In this document: positions 6,542 through 12,095 of the stretch, one piece after another
How positions within the stretch are numbered: position 1 is the stretch's first letter
Layout of the letters: every line of letters starts with the position of its first letter
Source: Oscillibacter sp.
GTDB taxonomy: Bacteria; Bacillota; Clostridia; Oscillospirales; Oscillospiraceae
Assembly: GCA_009773995.1 (NCBI GenBank)
Contig: VSMY01000071.1
Location: forward strand, 1-14,121
Direction of reading: 5' to 3'
Length of the DNA: 14,121 nucleotides
Translations under genes and position numbers: made by a program
The notes under the pieces: model-generated
The model's input: only the letters and a program-made list of their open reading frames with translations
Told to the model about the DNA's origin: nothing
The model's database searches: none

Positions 6542-6661
6542 GGAGCTCCCGGAAAGCTGGGCGCAGGGGCGCCGGTATCCAAGCGGAGGGAGGTCAACCG
6601 TCTACCGATAACCTGGCTTCGCATATGGCCCAAGCGACGACCGAAAGCGAACGCAGGGGCG
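6542..6661. other. Candidate replication origin region
   Basis: The 230 bp between the Rep start and the microprotein stop hold no convincing gene. They contain an 8-bp palindrome GGAGCTCC (6542-6549), a hairpin GGCGC-AGGG-GCGCC (6560-6573) and a direct repeat CGCAGGGGCG at 6562-6571 and 6652-6661, 90 bp apart. Rolling-circle origins often lie next to rep and use a hairpin plus repeats, so this is the best candidate here. No nick site consensus is recognised. Confidence 0.35.
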
Positions 6662-6711
6662 GGACGGGGGTACGGTATGCAACTCCGTTTTCCTTGAACA
6701 CGCCTCTGCTT

Positions 6712-6879
6712 CTATCGGGCCTTGCCGGTGGATACGGGAGCAGGGCCAAGCGTAAGCGGGGAAGCAGCTTCAAAGGAAACCGGGCAAATGTCGCAGCACT
6801 CTGGATGTAAGCAGAAGTCACACAGCGAGAAAACAGGCTCTTCCTTAGCGTCTACGGGTCTTGCGTGAATTGCGAACAT
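6712..6879 (-). CDS. Cys-rich microprotein, 55 residues
   Basis: ATG at 6879 is preceded by AAAGGAGGTG (6895-6886) with a 6-base gap, a near-perfect ribosome site, and by the element's main minus-strand promoter. The translation starts MFAIHARPVDAKEEPVFSL and continues with CDFCLHPECCDICP, then ends at TAG 6714-6712. Five cysteines at 20, 23, 28, 29 and 32, with a histidine at 25, could form a small zinc-binding knuckle. No family is recognised. As first gene of the rep-xis-int operon it may be a small regulator of replication or excision, or a leader peptide. The strong start signals are the main support. Confidence 0.62.
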   Translation of the reverse strand: MFAIHARPVDAKEEPVFSLCDFCLHPECCDICPVSFEAASPLTLGPAPVSTGKAR

Positions 6880-6894
6880 GGGTAGCACCTCCTT

Positions 6895-6940
6895 TATAGC
6901 ATAATTTATGCTATAATACTATCATAGCACTTATTATGCT
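6895..6940. promoter_or_regulatory. Paired Xre operators O1 and O2
   Basis: O1 is AGCAT-AATTT-ATGCT (6898-6912), embedded in a 21-bp perfect palindrome (6895-6915). O2 is AGCAC-TTATT-ATGCT (6926-6940), 28 bp away centre to centre. O2 lies in the spacer of the minus-strand promoter and O1 at its predicted start, so repressor binding would shut down the rep-xis-int operon. A weaker half match (AGCAT) follows at 6946. Confidence 0.72.
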
Positions 6941-6945
6941 GTCAA
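6916..6945 (-). promoter_or_regulatory. Promoter of the microprotein-rep-xis-int operon
   Basis: On the minus strand TTGACA (6945-6940), 18 bp, TAGTAT (6921-6916). The predicted start is near 6909, about 30 bases before the microprotein ATG. It is overlapped by O1 and O2. Confidence 0.75.
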
Positions 6946-6966
6946 GCATTATTTGTGGTTTTCTTC

Positions 6967-6995
6967 TTGCATTTTAGCAGCAGTCATGTTATCTT
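6967..6995 (+). promoter_or_regulatory. Possible xre promoter
   Basis: TTGCAT (6967-6972), 17 bp, TATCTT (6990-6995). It would start transcription at about 7002, giving a very short leader that barely includes the ribosome site, so an upstream start is also possible. Confidence 0.45.
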
Positions 6996-7017
6996 AAACA
7001 GGAAAGGTGGTATGGCT

Positions 7018-7527
7018 ATGGTAAAGAACCGTATCGGAGCACTACGCCGGGAGGCTGGCCTGAATCAAAAGGAGCTTGGGCAAAAGCTGGGAGTCGGTCA
7101 AACAACCGTGAGCGCCTGGGAAACAGGCAAGAATGAGCCGGACCATGAATCACTTCACAAAATGGCCCAAATGTTTTATGTGTCCCTGGGATACCTGGCG
7201 GGTTATGAGGAGGACACTAGCGGAAGAAGAGGTTTATCTGAAAACGAACATGCCGCAATAGTAGAGGAAGCTAGACGCCAGAAAGAACGCCGGAAAGATG
7301 AAGCTGAGGCCGAGCGTATCAGGCAAATGGAGCAGGGAGTAACTGACGAAGAAATTGAGGAATGGGAGCAAGACGCTTTATTTGATGAATGGCGGGAATC
7401 CGGCCAACATTGCTTTTTTGAAACCTTCAAAATTGATAAATACTTCGAGCGTCTGCCAGAAAAGGACCGTCAAAAGGCCCTCAAGATGATTGAGGTGATG
7501 TTTTCAGAAACTCTCTTTGGCTCATAA
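7018..7527 (+). CDS. Xre/Cro-CI family repressor of the element
   Basis: 169 residues from ATG 7018. The first 60 form the HTH_3 domain: IGALRREAGLNQKELGQKLGVGQTTVSAWETGKNEPD, then a Leu/Tyr-rich helix to GYLAGYEED. Residues 70-125 are strongly charged and helical (RRQKERRKDEAEAERIRQ), probably a coiled coil, and the C-terminus (KYFERLPEKDRQKALKMIEVMF) may mediate oligomerisation. AAAGGTGG (7003-7010) is 7 bases from this ATG; the in-frame ATG at 7012 is possible but very close. The gene diverges from the rep operon across operators O1/O2, as in phage lysogeny switches, and probably keeps the element silent. No protease-type LexA domain is seen, so SOS-linked self-cleavage is not indicated. 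Confidence 0.92.
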   Translation: MVKNRIGALRREAGLNQKELGQKLGVGQTTVSAWETGKNEPDHESLHKMAQMFYVSLGYLAGYEEDTSGRRGLSENEHAAIVEEARRQKERRKDEAEAERIRQMEQGVTDEEIEEWEQDALFDEWRESGQHCFFETFKIDKYFERLPEKDRQKALKMIEVMFSETLFGS

Positions 7528-7559
7528 GTGGGTGACACCGGATATAAGTTAAAGGCCAA

Positions 7560-7595
7560 GGGGCCCCTCCCAACTTCGTTTTTGGGAGGGGCCCC
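7560..7595. terminator. Strong stem-loop after xre
   Basis: A perfect 14-bp stem (7560-7573 with 7582-7595) closes an 8-nt loop 32 bases after the xre stop. No T-tract follows, so it could be a terminator of the weak type, an mRNA 3' stabiliser, or a structural site close to the arm repeats. Confidence 0.55.
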
Positions 7596-7601
7596 CGGCC
7601 C

Positions 7602-7622
7602 GTTCTAATATTCGTTCTAACA
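7602..7622 (+). repeat. Right arm-type repeat pair
   Basis: GTTCTAATA (7602-7610) and GTTCTAACA (7614-7622), start-to-start spacing 12, matching 4341-4361 in sequence, spacing and orientation. The pair lies 90 bp from the right att core. Confidence 0.7.
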
Positions 7623-7688
7623 CCAGCGTGTAACCATATGAAGTCTATGGGCGCATTTGCCAGTTTCAAGCAATATCCGTGCTATTTT

Positions 7689-7703
7689 AGCATGATACAT
7701 GCT
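7689..7703. promoter_or_regulatory. Third Xre-type operator beside the right att site
   Basis: AGCAT-GATAC-ATGCT has the same half sites and 5-bp spacing as O1. It ends 10 bp before the att core, between the arm repeats and the crossover region, where bound protein could affect recombination. Confidence 0.55.
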
Positions 7704-7712
7704 GTAAAATTC

Positions 7713-7771
7713 TTGGAAATCATGTAGGCCCCTAAAGGGTCTCGAGGGTTCGAATCCCTCCTTCTCCGCCA
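7713..7771 (+). repeat. Right attachment site core (59-bp direct repeat, copy 2)
   Basis: Exact copy of 4198-4256, including anticodon loop, variable arm, T arm, 3' acceptor strand and CCA. It lacks the 5' acceptor strand and D arm, so it is a tRNA 3' remnant, not a functional tRNA. Confidence 0.93.
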
Positions 7772-7776
7772 GAGGA

Positions 7777-7810
7777 AAAGCCTTGGAATCGCATGGTTCC
7801 AGGGCTTTTT
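7777..7810 (+). terminator. Original chromosomal tRNA-Ser terminator, displaced
   Basis: AAAGCCTTGGAA (7777-7788) pairs with TTCCAGGGCTTT (7797-7808) with one T-G wobble, followed by Ts. It stands at the same distance from the CCA as the element's copy at 4262-4296, as expected for the pre-insertion terminator. Confidence 0.82.
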
Positions 7811-7845
7811 CATTTTGACCGCCCCAATCGCCGCCCAAGTTTGAT

Positions 7846-7893
7846 AAAGGCCCGGCCCATTTTTGTGATTTGACAGATGGGCCGGGTCCTTTT
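7846..7893. terminator. Second strong stem-loop with A and T flanks
   Basis: AAAGG-CCCGGCCCAT (7846-7860) pairs with ATGGGCCGGG-T-CCTTTT (7877-7893) with one bulged T and a 16-nt loop. It can act as a terminator in both directions and shields the next gene from tRNA read-through. The promoter of that gene begins inside it. Confidence 0.75.
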
Positions 7894-7898
7894 ATAGT
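7870..7898 (+). promoter_or_regulatory. Promoter of the zinc-ribbon nuclease gene
   Basis: TTGACA (7870-7875), exactly 17 bp, TATAGT (7893-7898); predicted start about 7905, leader about 55 nt. The spacer is the 3' arm of the terminator hairpin at 7846-7893. Confidence 0.72.
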
Positions 7899-7959
7899 TG
7901 ATACTATGTGACGCGGAATCGCCGCTTCACAAATTTTGCAGCGACAGGAGGCTTCATCT

Positions 7960-9600
7960 ATGAAAAAAGGCGCGCTCTCCCTTGCCGCGTGGTGCAGACA
8001 GGAGGGGAAGCAATTGCTCCTCTCCCTCTACGACACGGAGGGAAATTCCCTTCCCGCATCCGAGGTCCCCTATTCCTCGCCAAAGCAATACAAATTCCGC
8101 TGCCCCGTCTGCGGCGCCAGCTGGCCTCAGGATCCCAACCATCTGATCCGCCTTCAAAAAGGGAGCTACAACGTGATCAAGAAAAGAGAGGAAGAAACCT
8201 TCTGCCCTTATTGCAAGGGGGAGCGGCCGTCGCCCTTTTATAATCTGGGCGCCGCCGTGCCGGAAGCGGCGGACTGGTGGGATGAGGAACGGAAGGGCCG
8301 CCCCATATGGGAATATCTCCCCTCTACCCACAAGCAATTCTATTTGAGGTGCCCGAAGTGCCGCTACCCCTTTCCCAAGCCCGTCCGCCTCTCGGACCGC
8401 GGCTTCAAGCTGCTGTGCCCCAACTGCGGAAAGGGGAGAAGCCAAGAAGTGACGGATTTCAACTGCCTGGAAGCCCGCTTCCCGCTCATCTCAAGAGAGC
8501 TGGATGACGAGCAGAACGGAGGAATCACCGGGAAAACAATTTGCTCCTCATACAAAGGGAAGCTGTGGTTTCGCTGCTCCGCCGGGCACTCGTACCACGC
8601 CAATGTCTCAAACCGCACCAGCCTAGGCCGCGGCTGCCCCGTCTGCCAGGAACGGCGGAGGACTTCTTTCGCGGAACAGGCGATTCGCTTTTACTTGGCA
8701 AAGTGCGCCCCCGACCTCCAAAGCGGCCGGGAGGACCCGTACACGAAAAGGAGCGTGGATATCCTCCTCCCCAGCCAAAGGACCGCCCTCGAGTACAACA
8801 GCCGGTATTATCACAACCAGCGGCGGATCCGTGCGGACACGGCCAAGCTTTACGCGCTGGCGCAGTACTACCGGGTGTTCGTCATTACGGAAGAGGGAGC
8901 CCCGCCGCCCCCGGACCATCCCCTGATGATCCATATCTCCGTGCCGGTCTTCAAGCTGACCGCCAAACGGTGCGCGGAATACGACCAGTTTCTTTACGAG
9001 CTGTTCCGCAAGCTGTTCCCCCTGCGGGACTCCTACCCCAGCATCAACATCATGCGGGATCAGCTTTTGATTTTGCAGCAGTATGTCCGCACCCGGGTGG
9101 AGCCCAATTTTAAGGATACGTGCCCCGCGCTGGCGGAGAACTGGCATCCGGATCTGAACGGCTCTCTGGAGCCGGATATGTTCCCGCCCAACAGCCCGCA
9201 CCTGTTCTATTGGCTCTGCGGCAGCTGCGGCAAGCCGTATCGGGAAAGCATCACAAACCGGAGGAAGACCCAGCGGAACATCTGCCCAAACTGCTGCCGC
9301 AAGCTCCGGTATAAACGGCCCCCGCTGGCGGAGGCCTACCCCGCCCTGAAGGCGCTCTGGAGCGCCGCGCTGAACGCCGAGCCCTGGGAAACGATGCCCT
9401 CCGCGTCTGAGAAAATCGTCATATTTGAACTGCCCGACAAGCGGCTTGCGCCGGCCCGCGTCTGCTCCCTCTCCGGCTGGCTGGACGCCCACCCGGACCG
9501 CAGCGCCGAGGAATACCTGACGCGCCAGCTGGAAACGTACCAAAAAAGCGCCCGTCCGGCGCCGGAACCGGCCGCCCCCGGCGGCCCGGAAGTCACTTGA
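7960..9600 (+). CDS. Treble-clef zinc-ribbon protein with embedded PD-(D/E)XK-like nuclease domain
   Basis: 546 residues; GGAGG lies 8 bases before this ATG, which is preferred to an upstream in-frame start at 7936. Four CxxC...CxxC-type ribbons are visible: C48/C51 with C82/C85; C131/C134 with C153/C156; C206/H210 with C226/C229; and C420/C423 with C442/C445. The fourth has the DUF4379 pattern W395-HPDLNGSLEP...YWLCGSCG. Between ribbons three and four (about 235-312) is a Vsr/DUF559-like nuclease core: E239 in SFAEQAIRFYL, D267 in RSVDILLP, E278-Y-N280, H285, then D293 and K296, and a final YYRVFVITEEG strand. The usual third position Asp or Lys is Asn280. It probably binds and cuts DNA. It stands alone behind its own promoter at a tRNA hotspot, which fits a defence role, but this is inference. 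Confidence 0.72.
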   Translation: MKKGALSLAAWCRQEGKQLLLSLYDTEGNSLPASEVPYSSPKQYKFRCPVCGASWPQDPNHLIRLQKGSYNVIKKREEETFCPYCKGERPSPFYNLGAAVPEAADWWDEERKGRPIWEYLPSTHKQFYLRCPKCRYPFPKPVRLSDRGFKLLCPNCGKGRSQEVTDFNCLEARFPLISRELDDEQNGGITGKTICSSYKGKLWFRCSAGHSYHANVSNRTSLGRGCPVCQERRRTSFAEQAIRFYLAKCAPDLQSGREDPYTKRSVDILLPSQRTALEYNSRYYHNQRRIRADTAKLYALAQYYRVFVITEEGAPPPPDHPLMIHISVPVFKLTAKRCAEYDQFLYELFRKLFPLRDSYPSINIMRDQLLILQQYVRTRVEPNFKDTCPALAENWHPDLNGSLEPDMFPPNSPHLFYWLCGSCGKPYRESITNRRKTQRNICPNCCRKLRYKRPPLAEAYPALKALWSAALNAEPWETMPSASEKIVIFELPDKRLAPARVCSLSGWLDAHPDRSAEEYLTRQLETYQKSARPAPEPAAPGGPEVT

Positions 9601-9636
9601 AAGGCCCCTTCCGCCCCCTGAAGGCCCGGAGCAGCC

Positions 9637-9670
9637 GGAAAGCGGCGCACCGGAGAGCGCGCCGCTTTCC
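9637..9670. terminator. Stem-loop between convergent genes
   Basis: A perfect 12-bp stem (9637-9648 with 9659-9670) and 10-nt loop lies between the nuclease stop and the HAD stop codon, which begins right after it. The T-tract is only TTT inside the stem, so termination is likely but not certain. Confidence 0.6.
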
Positions 9671-10318
9671 TCACAATTCCAAGGTCATTTCTTCGAAGCT
9701 CTCGATGTAATAGTCCGCCAGGCGGCGCAGTTCCTCCTGGTCCGGTTCCGACTCGTCGTACACCGCCGCCGTGCGGAAGCCCGCCGCCTTGGCGGTCCGC
9801 AGGGCGTGGAGGGTGTCCTCGAAGACCACGGTGTCCTTTTTAGTGGACCGGAGGCGGCGGAGGGCCCGCTCGTAGATCTCCGGCCCCTCCCGCTTGGTCT
9901 GGCCCGCCTCCCGGCTGGTGATCATTCCTCGGAAGTACTGGTCGATGCCCGCGGTTTTCAGCGCCGCCTCCGCCAGGGGGCGGTCCGTGGCGGTGGCCAC
10001 GTACATCCAGACCCCCTCCATTTTCAAAATGGAGAGGAAGCGGACCAGCCCCGGCTTGGGACGCACGTCATGGCGGTAGAAGGACTCAATCTGTCCCCAA
10101 ATCTCCTGCACCAGATCCTCCACCGTGCCGGGGAGGCCGCAGACCTCCTTGCAATAGGCCGTGCCCTCCCAGAGGCCCAGGGAGGCCACCCGGAGATCCA
10201 GCCCCGGCGGAGGAACCGTCCCATGGTTCCGCGCCAGAGCGCTTCCCAGGGTCCGCCACATGCCCATGGAGTCCAGCAGGGTCCCGTCCATATCGAAAAT
10301 CGCGCTTTGCAGTCTCAT
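9671..10318 (-). CDS. HAD-superfamily phosphatase (beta-phosphoglucomutase-like)
   Basis: 215 residues. Motif I is D9-M-D11-GTLLDS, with D9 the nucleophile; motif II is T109 in VATATDRP; motif III is K142; motif IV is E167-D168 in VVFEDTLHALRTAKAAG. The helical cap between residues 17 and 85 places it in subfamily I, which contains phosphoglycolate phosphatases, beta-phosphoglucomutases and small sugar-phosphate phosphatases. The substrate cannot be read from sequence. AGGAGG precedes the ATG at 10318 by about 8 bases. It follows the PLP enzyme by 13 bases and is probably co-transcribed from the promoter at 11665-11693. It is cytoplasmic, with no signal peptide. Confidence 0.9.
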   Translation of the reverse strand: MRLQSAIFDMDGTLLDSMGMWRTLGSALARNHGTVPPPGLDLRVASLGLWEGTAYCKEVCGLPGTVEDLVQEIWGQIESFYRHDVRPKPGLVRFLSILKMEGVWMYVATATDRPLAEAALKTAGIDQYFRGMITSREAGQTKREGPEIYERALRRLRSTKKDTVVFEDTLHALRTAKAAGFRTAAVYDESEPDQEELRRLADYYIESFEEMTLEL

Positions 10319-10331
10319 GATAGTATCCTCC

Positions 10332-11624
10332 TCACTCCGCCAGCTCTACAAGGCCCGCGTCCACCAGCTTCTGGAGGCTCATTAAAATCCCCAGCTTCGC
10401 GTGCTGCCAGGTGAGCCCTCCCTGGAAATACACGGCGTAGGGCGGGCGGATGGGCCCGTCGGCGGAGAGCTCGATGGAGCTGCCCTGAACGAAGGCCCCG
10501 GCGGCCATGACCACCTCGCTGTCGTAGCCCGGCATGGCCCAGGGCTCCGGGGTGACGTAGCTGTCCACCGGCGCGGCGGCCTGAATCCCCCGGCAGAAGG
10601 CCAGCATGGCCTCCCGGCTCCCCAGGGTGACGGCCTGGATGATGTCGTGGCGCTCCTCCGACGCCCCGGGCACGCAGGGGAAGCCCAGGCCCTCATAGAG
10701 GTTCGCGGCGAAGACCGCCCCCTTCAGGGCTCCCGCCGTCACCGTGGGGGCCAGGAAGAGGCCCTGGTAGAAAGCGGGCATCAGCCCCAGGTTGGCCCCT
10801 ACCTCCTGCCCCAGGCCCGGAGCGGAGAGGCGGTAGGCGCAGCGTTCCACGCATTCCTTCGTTCCGCAGATGTACCCACCGATGGGGGCCAGGCCCCCGC
10901 CGGGGTTCTTAATGAGGCTGCCCACCACCATGTCGGCCCCCAGGTCCGAGGGTTCTTTTGTCTCCACAAACTCGCCGTAGCAGTTGTCCACCATCACCTT
11001 CACGTCCGGCTTGACGGATTTGCAGAAGGCGATGAGCTCCCCAATCTCGGCCACGGAGAAGCTGGGCCGGGTGGCGTAGCCCTTGGAGCGCTGGATGGTG
11101 ACGAGCTTGGTCCGGGAGTTGATTTTCTCTCGGATGGTCTCATAGTCAAAGCCGCCGTCCGGCAGGAGGTCCGCCTGGGCATAGGTGACGCCGTATTCCT
11201 TCAAGGAGCACCGGGAGGGCCGGATGCCGATGACCTCCTCCAACGTGTCATAGGGGGCCCCCACGGGGGAGAGGAGCTCGTCCCCCGGCAGGAGGTTGGC
11301 GGACAGGGCCACGGCGAGGGCGTGGGTGCCGCAGGTAATCTGAGGCCGGACCAGGGCGGCCTCCGTGTGGAAGAGGTCGGCGTAGACCCGCTCCAGGTTG
11401 TCCCGGCCCTCGTCGTCGTAGCCGTAGCCGGTGGTGGCGGCGAAGTGGGTGGCGTTGACCCGGTTTTTCTGCATGGCCCGGAGGACCTTGGCCTGGTTGT
11501 ACTCGGCGGTGCGGTCGATGGCGGCGAAGCGGTCCCGGAGGCGCTCCAGGGCCGCCTCGCCATAGCGGTAAACGGCCGGGCCGACGCCCAGGGCCTGATA
11601 CATGGCTTGCAGTTCCATATCCAT
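10332..11624 (-). CDS. Methionine gamma-lyase-like PLP enzyme (aluminium resistance protein family)
   Basis: 430 residues from ATG 11624. This start was chosen because the further upstream ATG lies at the -35 box; a TTG at 11630 is closer to AAGGAG and is an alternative. The sequence matches the Alum_res/YnbB family of fold-type I PLP enzymes. Motifs include TTGYGYDDEGRDNLERVYADLF (64-85), CGTHALAVAL (98-107), D213 in VMVDNCYGEF, which would contact the pyridine nitrogen, and K239 in GSLIKNPGGGLAPIGGY as the probable Schiff-base lysine. Members are annotated as aluminium resistance or methionine gamma-lyase-like, but the true reaction is poorly known. It is the first gene of an operon with the HAD phosphatase. 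Confidence 0.92.
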   Translation of the reverse strand: MDMELQAMYQALGVGPAVYRYGEAALERLRDRFAAIDRTAEYNQAKVLRAMQKNRVNATHFAATTGYGYDDEGRDNLERVYADLFHTEAALVRPQITCGTHALAVALSANLLPGDELLSPVGAPYDTLEEVIGIRPSRCSLKEYGVTYAQADLLPDGGFDYETIREKINSRTKLVTIQRSKGYATRPSFSVAEIGELIAFCKSVKPDVKVMVDNCYGEFVETKEPSDLGADMVVGSLIKNPGGGLAPIGGYICGTKECVERCAYRLSAPGLGQEVGANLGLMPAFYQGLFLAPTVTAGALKGAVFAANLYEGLGFPCVPGASEERHDIIQAVTLGSREAMLAFCRGIQAAAPVDSYVTPEPWAMPGYDSEVVMAAGAFVQGSSIELSADGPIRPPYAVYFQGGLTWQHAKLGILMSLQKLVDAGLVELAE

Positions 11625-11664
11625 AAACAAGGGGGCTCCTTCTCTTGATGTTTTGACAGAGCCT

Positions 11665-11693
11665 ATCATAGGCGATGGAGCCTGGGCTGTCAA
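11665..11693 (-). promoter_or_regulatory. Promoter of the PLP enzyme-HAD operon
   Basis: On the minus strand TTGACA (11693-11688), exactly 17 bp, TATGAT (11670-11665); predicted start about 11658, leader about 35 nt. It supports the start codon at 11624. Confidence 0.82.
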
Positions 11694-11709
11694 GGGGAGA
11701 GTGAAAAGC

Positions 11710-11727
11710 CCGCCGTAAAAACGGCGG
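11710..11727. repeat. Short inverted repeat between divergent promoters
   Basis: CCGCCGT (11710-11716), AAAA loop, ACGGCGG (11721-11727). It sits 17 bp upstream of the -35 box of the minus promoter and 20 bp upstream of the plus promoter. It has no T-tract; a regulator dyad or hairpin are both possible. Confidence 0.4.
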
Positions 11728-11746
11728 ACCTGAAACAGCCCGGGGC

Positions 11747-11776
11747 TTGACAGAAGGGGGAGCCCTGGGCTATAAT
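11747..11776 (+). promoter_or_regulatory. Strong promoter of the dnaD leader RNA
   Basis: TTGACA (11747-11752), 18 bp, TATAAT (11771-11776). The predicted start (about 11783) is at the first base of the long-range closing helix of the downstream leader. Confidence 0.85.
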
Positions 11777-11783
11777 ATAGGCA

Positions 11784-12032
11784 GGCGCCGCGGCAAGCGG
11801 GCGGCCCATTGAGGCAGCTAGTTTCTAATCAATAGAAACCGTCACCGTGCAGGGTGGCGGTTTCTGCGTTTCACGACAATCGTTACCGTTTGGACAGCTC
11901 TTAGCGGCTTTGCCGCTTAGAGATGTCGCATCCCCCTTGCGGGGAATAGGCTCCGATATGTAAGGTAATCCGCATGCAGTCACCCCCTTTCGGGGAAACG
12001 TGACCTCCCGCCTGCCGCTTTTGTGCGGCGCC
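11784..12032 (+). ncRNA. Candidate structured RNA, about 250 nt, in the dnaD leader
   Basis: The 5' segments GGCGCCGC (11784-11791) and GCGGGCGG (11797-11804) pair in proper order with GCGGCGCC (12025-12032) and CCGCCTGC (12008-12015; one G-U), closing the region. Inside are hairpins at 11834-11865 (13 bp, one wobble), 11893-11927 (11 bp with one mismatch plus GACA/TGTC), 11933-11944 (CCCC-TTGC-GGGG) and 11979-12004 (GTCAC and CCCC pairs). No coding frame with a ribosome site is seen. It matches no family I recognise: not tmRNA, RNase P, 6S, SRP RNA or a T-box. It may be a stand-alone RNA or a cis-regulatory leader; its 3' end lies 63 bases before dnaD. Confidence 0.5.
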
Positions 12033-12095
12033 TACGGACACGATACCATATCTTCTGCCGAAAAGCAAGGCTTACATAAGAAAGGAGGCGCCGCT

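Larger units (their letters stand above)
4257..7771. mobile_element. Miniature integrative element in tRNA-Ser
   Basis: The DNA between the two 59-bp att copies is 3,515 bp counting one copy. It carries an integrase next to one end, an excisionase-like gene, an HUH Rep, a Cys-rich microprotein and a divergent Xre repressor with phage-like operators. Intergenic parts are clearly more AT-rich than the flanking chromosome. No relaxase of a known Mob family, no type IV secretion gene, no capsid gene and no obvious cargo gene are seen. The layout resembles a rolling-circle replicon that integrates. It is probably intact, because both att cores are identical and the integrase has all catalytic residues. 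Confidence 0.88.

Noticed and set aside
6594..6821. A 75-codon minus-strand frame overlapping the Cys-rich microprotein.
   Set aside because: No ribosome site at its start and no promoter of its own; the overlapping microprotein has a near-perfect start. Kept only as a weak alternative.
7713..7771. A second tRNA-Ser.
   Set aside because: Only the 3' 59 bases are present; the 5' acceptor strand and D arm are missing, so it is the att duplicate.
10401..11648. A 415-codon open frame on the plus strand opposite the PLP enzyme.
   Set aside because: Shadow of a well-supported gene; low-complexity Gly/His/Val composition and no family motif.
11834..11870. The 13-bp hairpin in the dnaD leader as a true terminator of a short RNA.
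   Set aside because: It is followed by TGCGTTTC, not a run of Ts, and the closing helix of the larger structure extends well past it; kept as an alternative only.
11876..11889. CAATCGTTACCG as a third LacI-type operator.
   Set aside because: It resembles one half site, but the other half is missing and the spacing is off by one.
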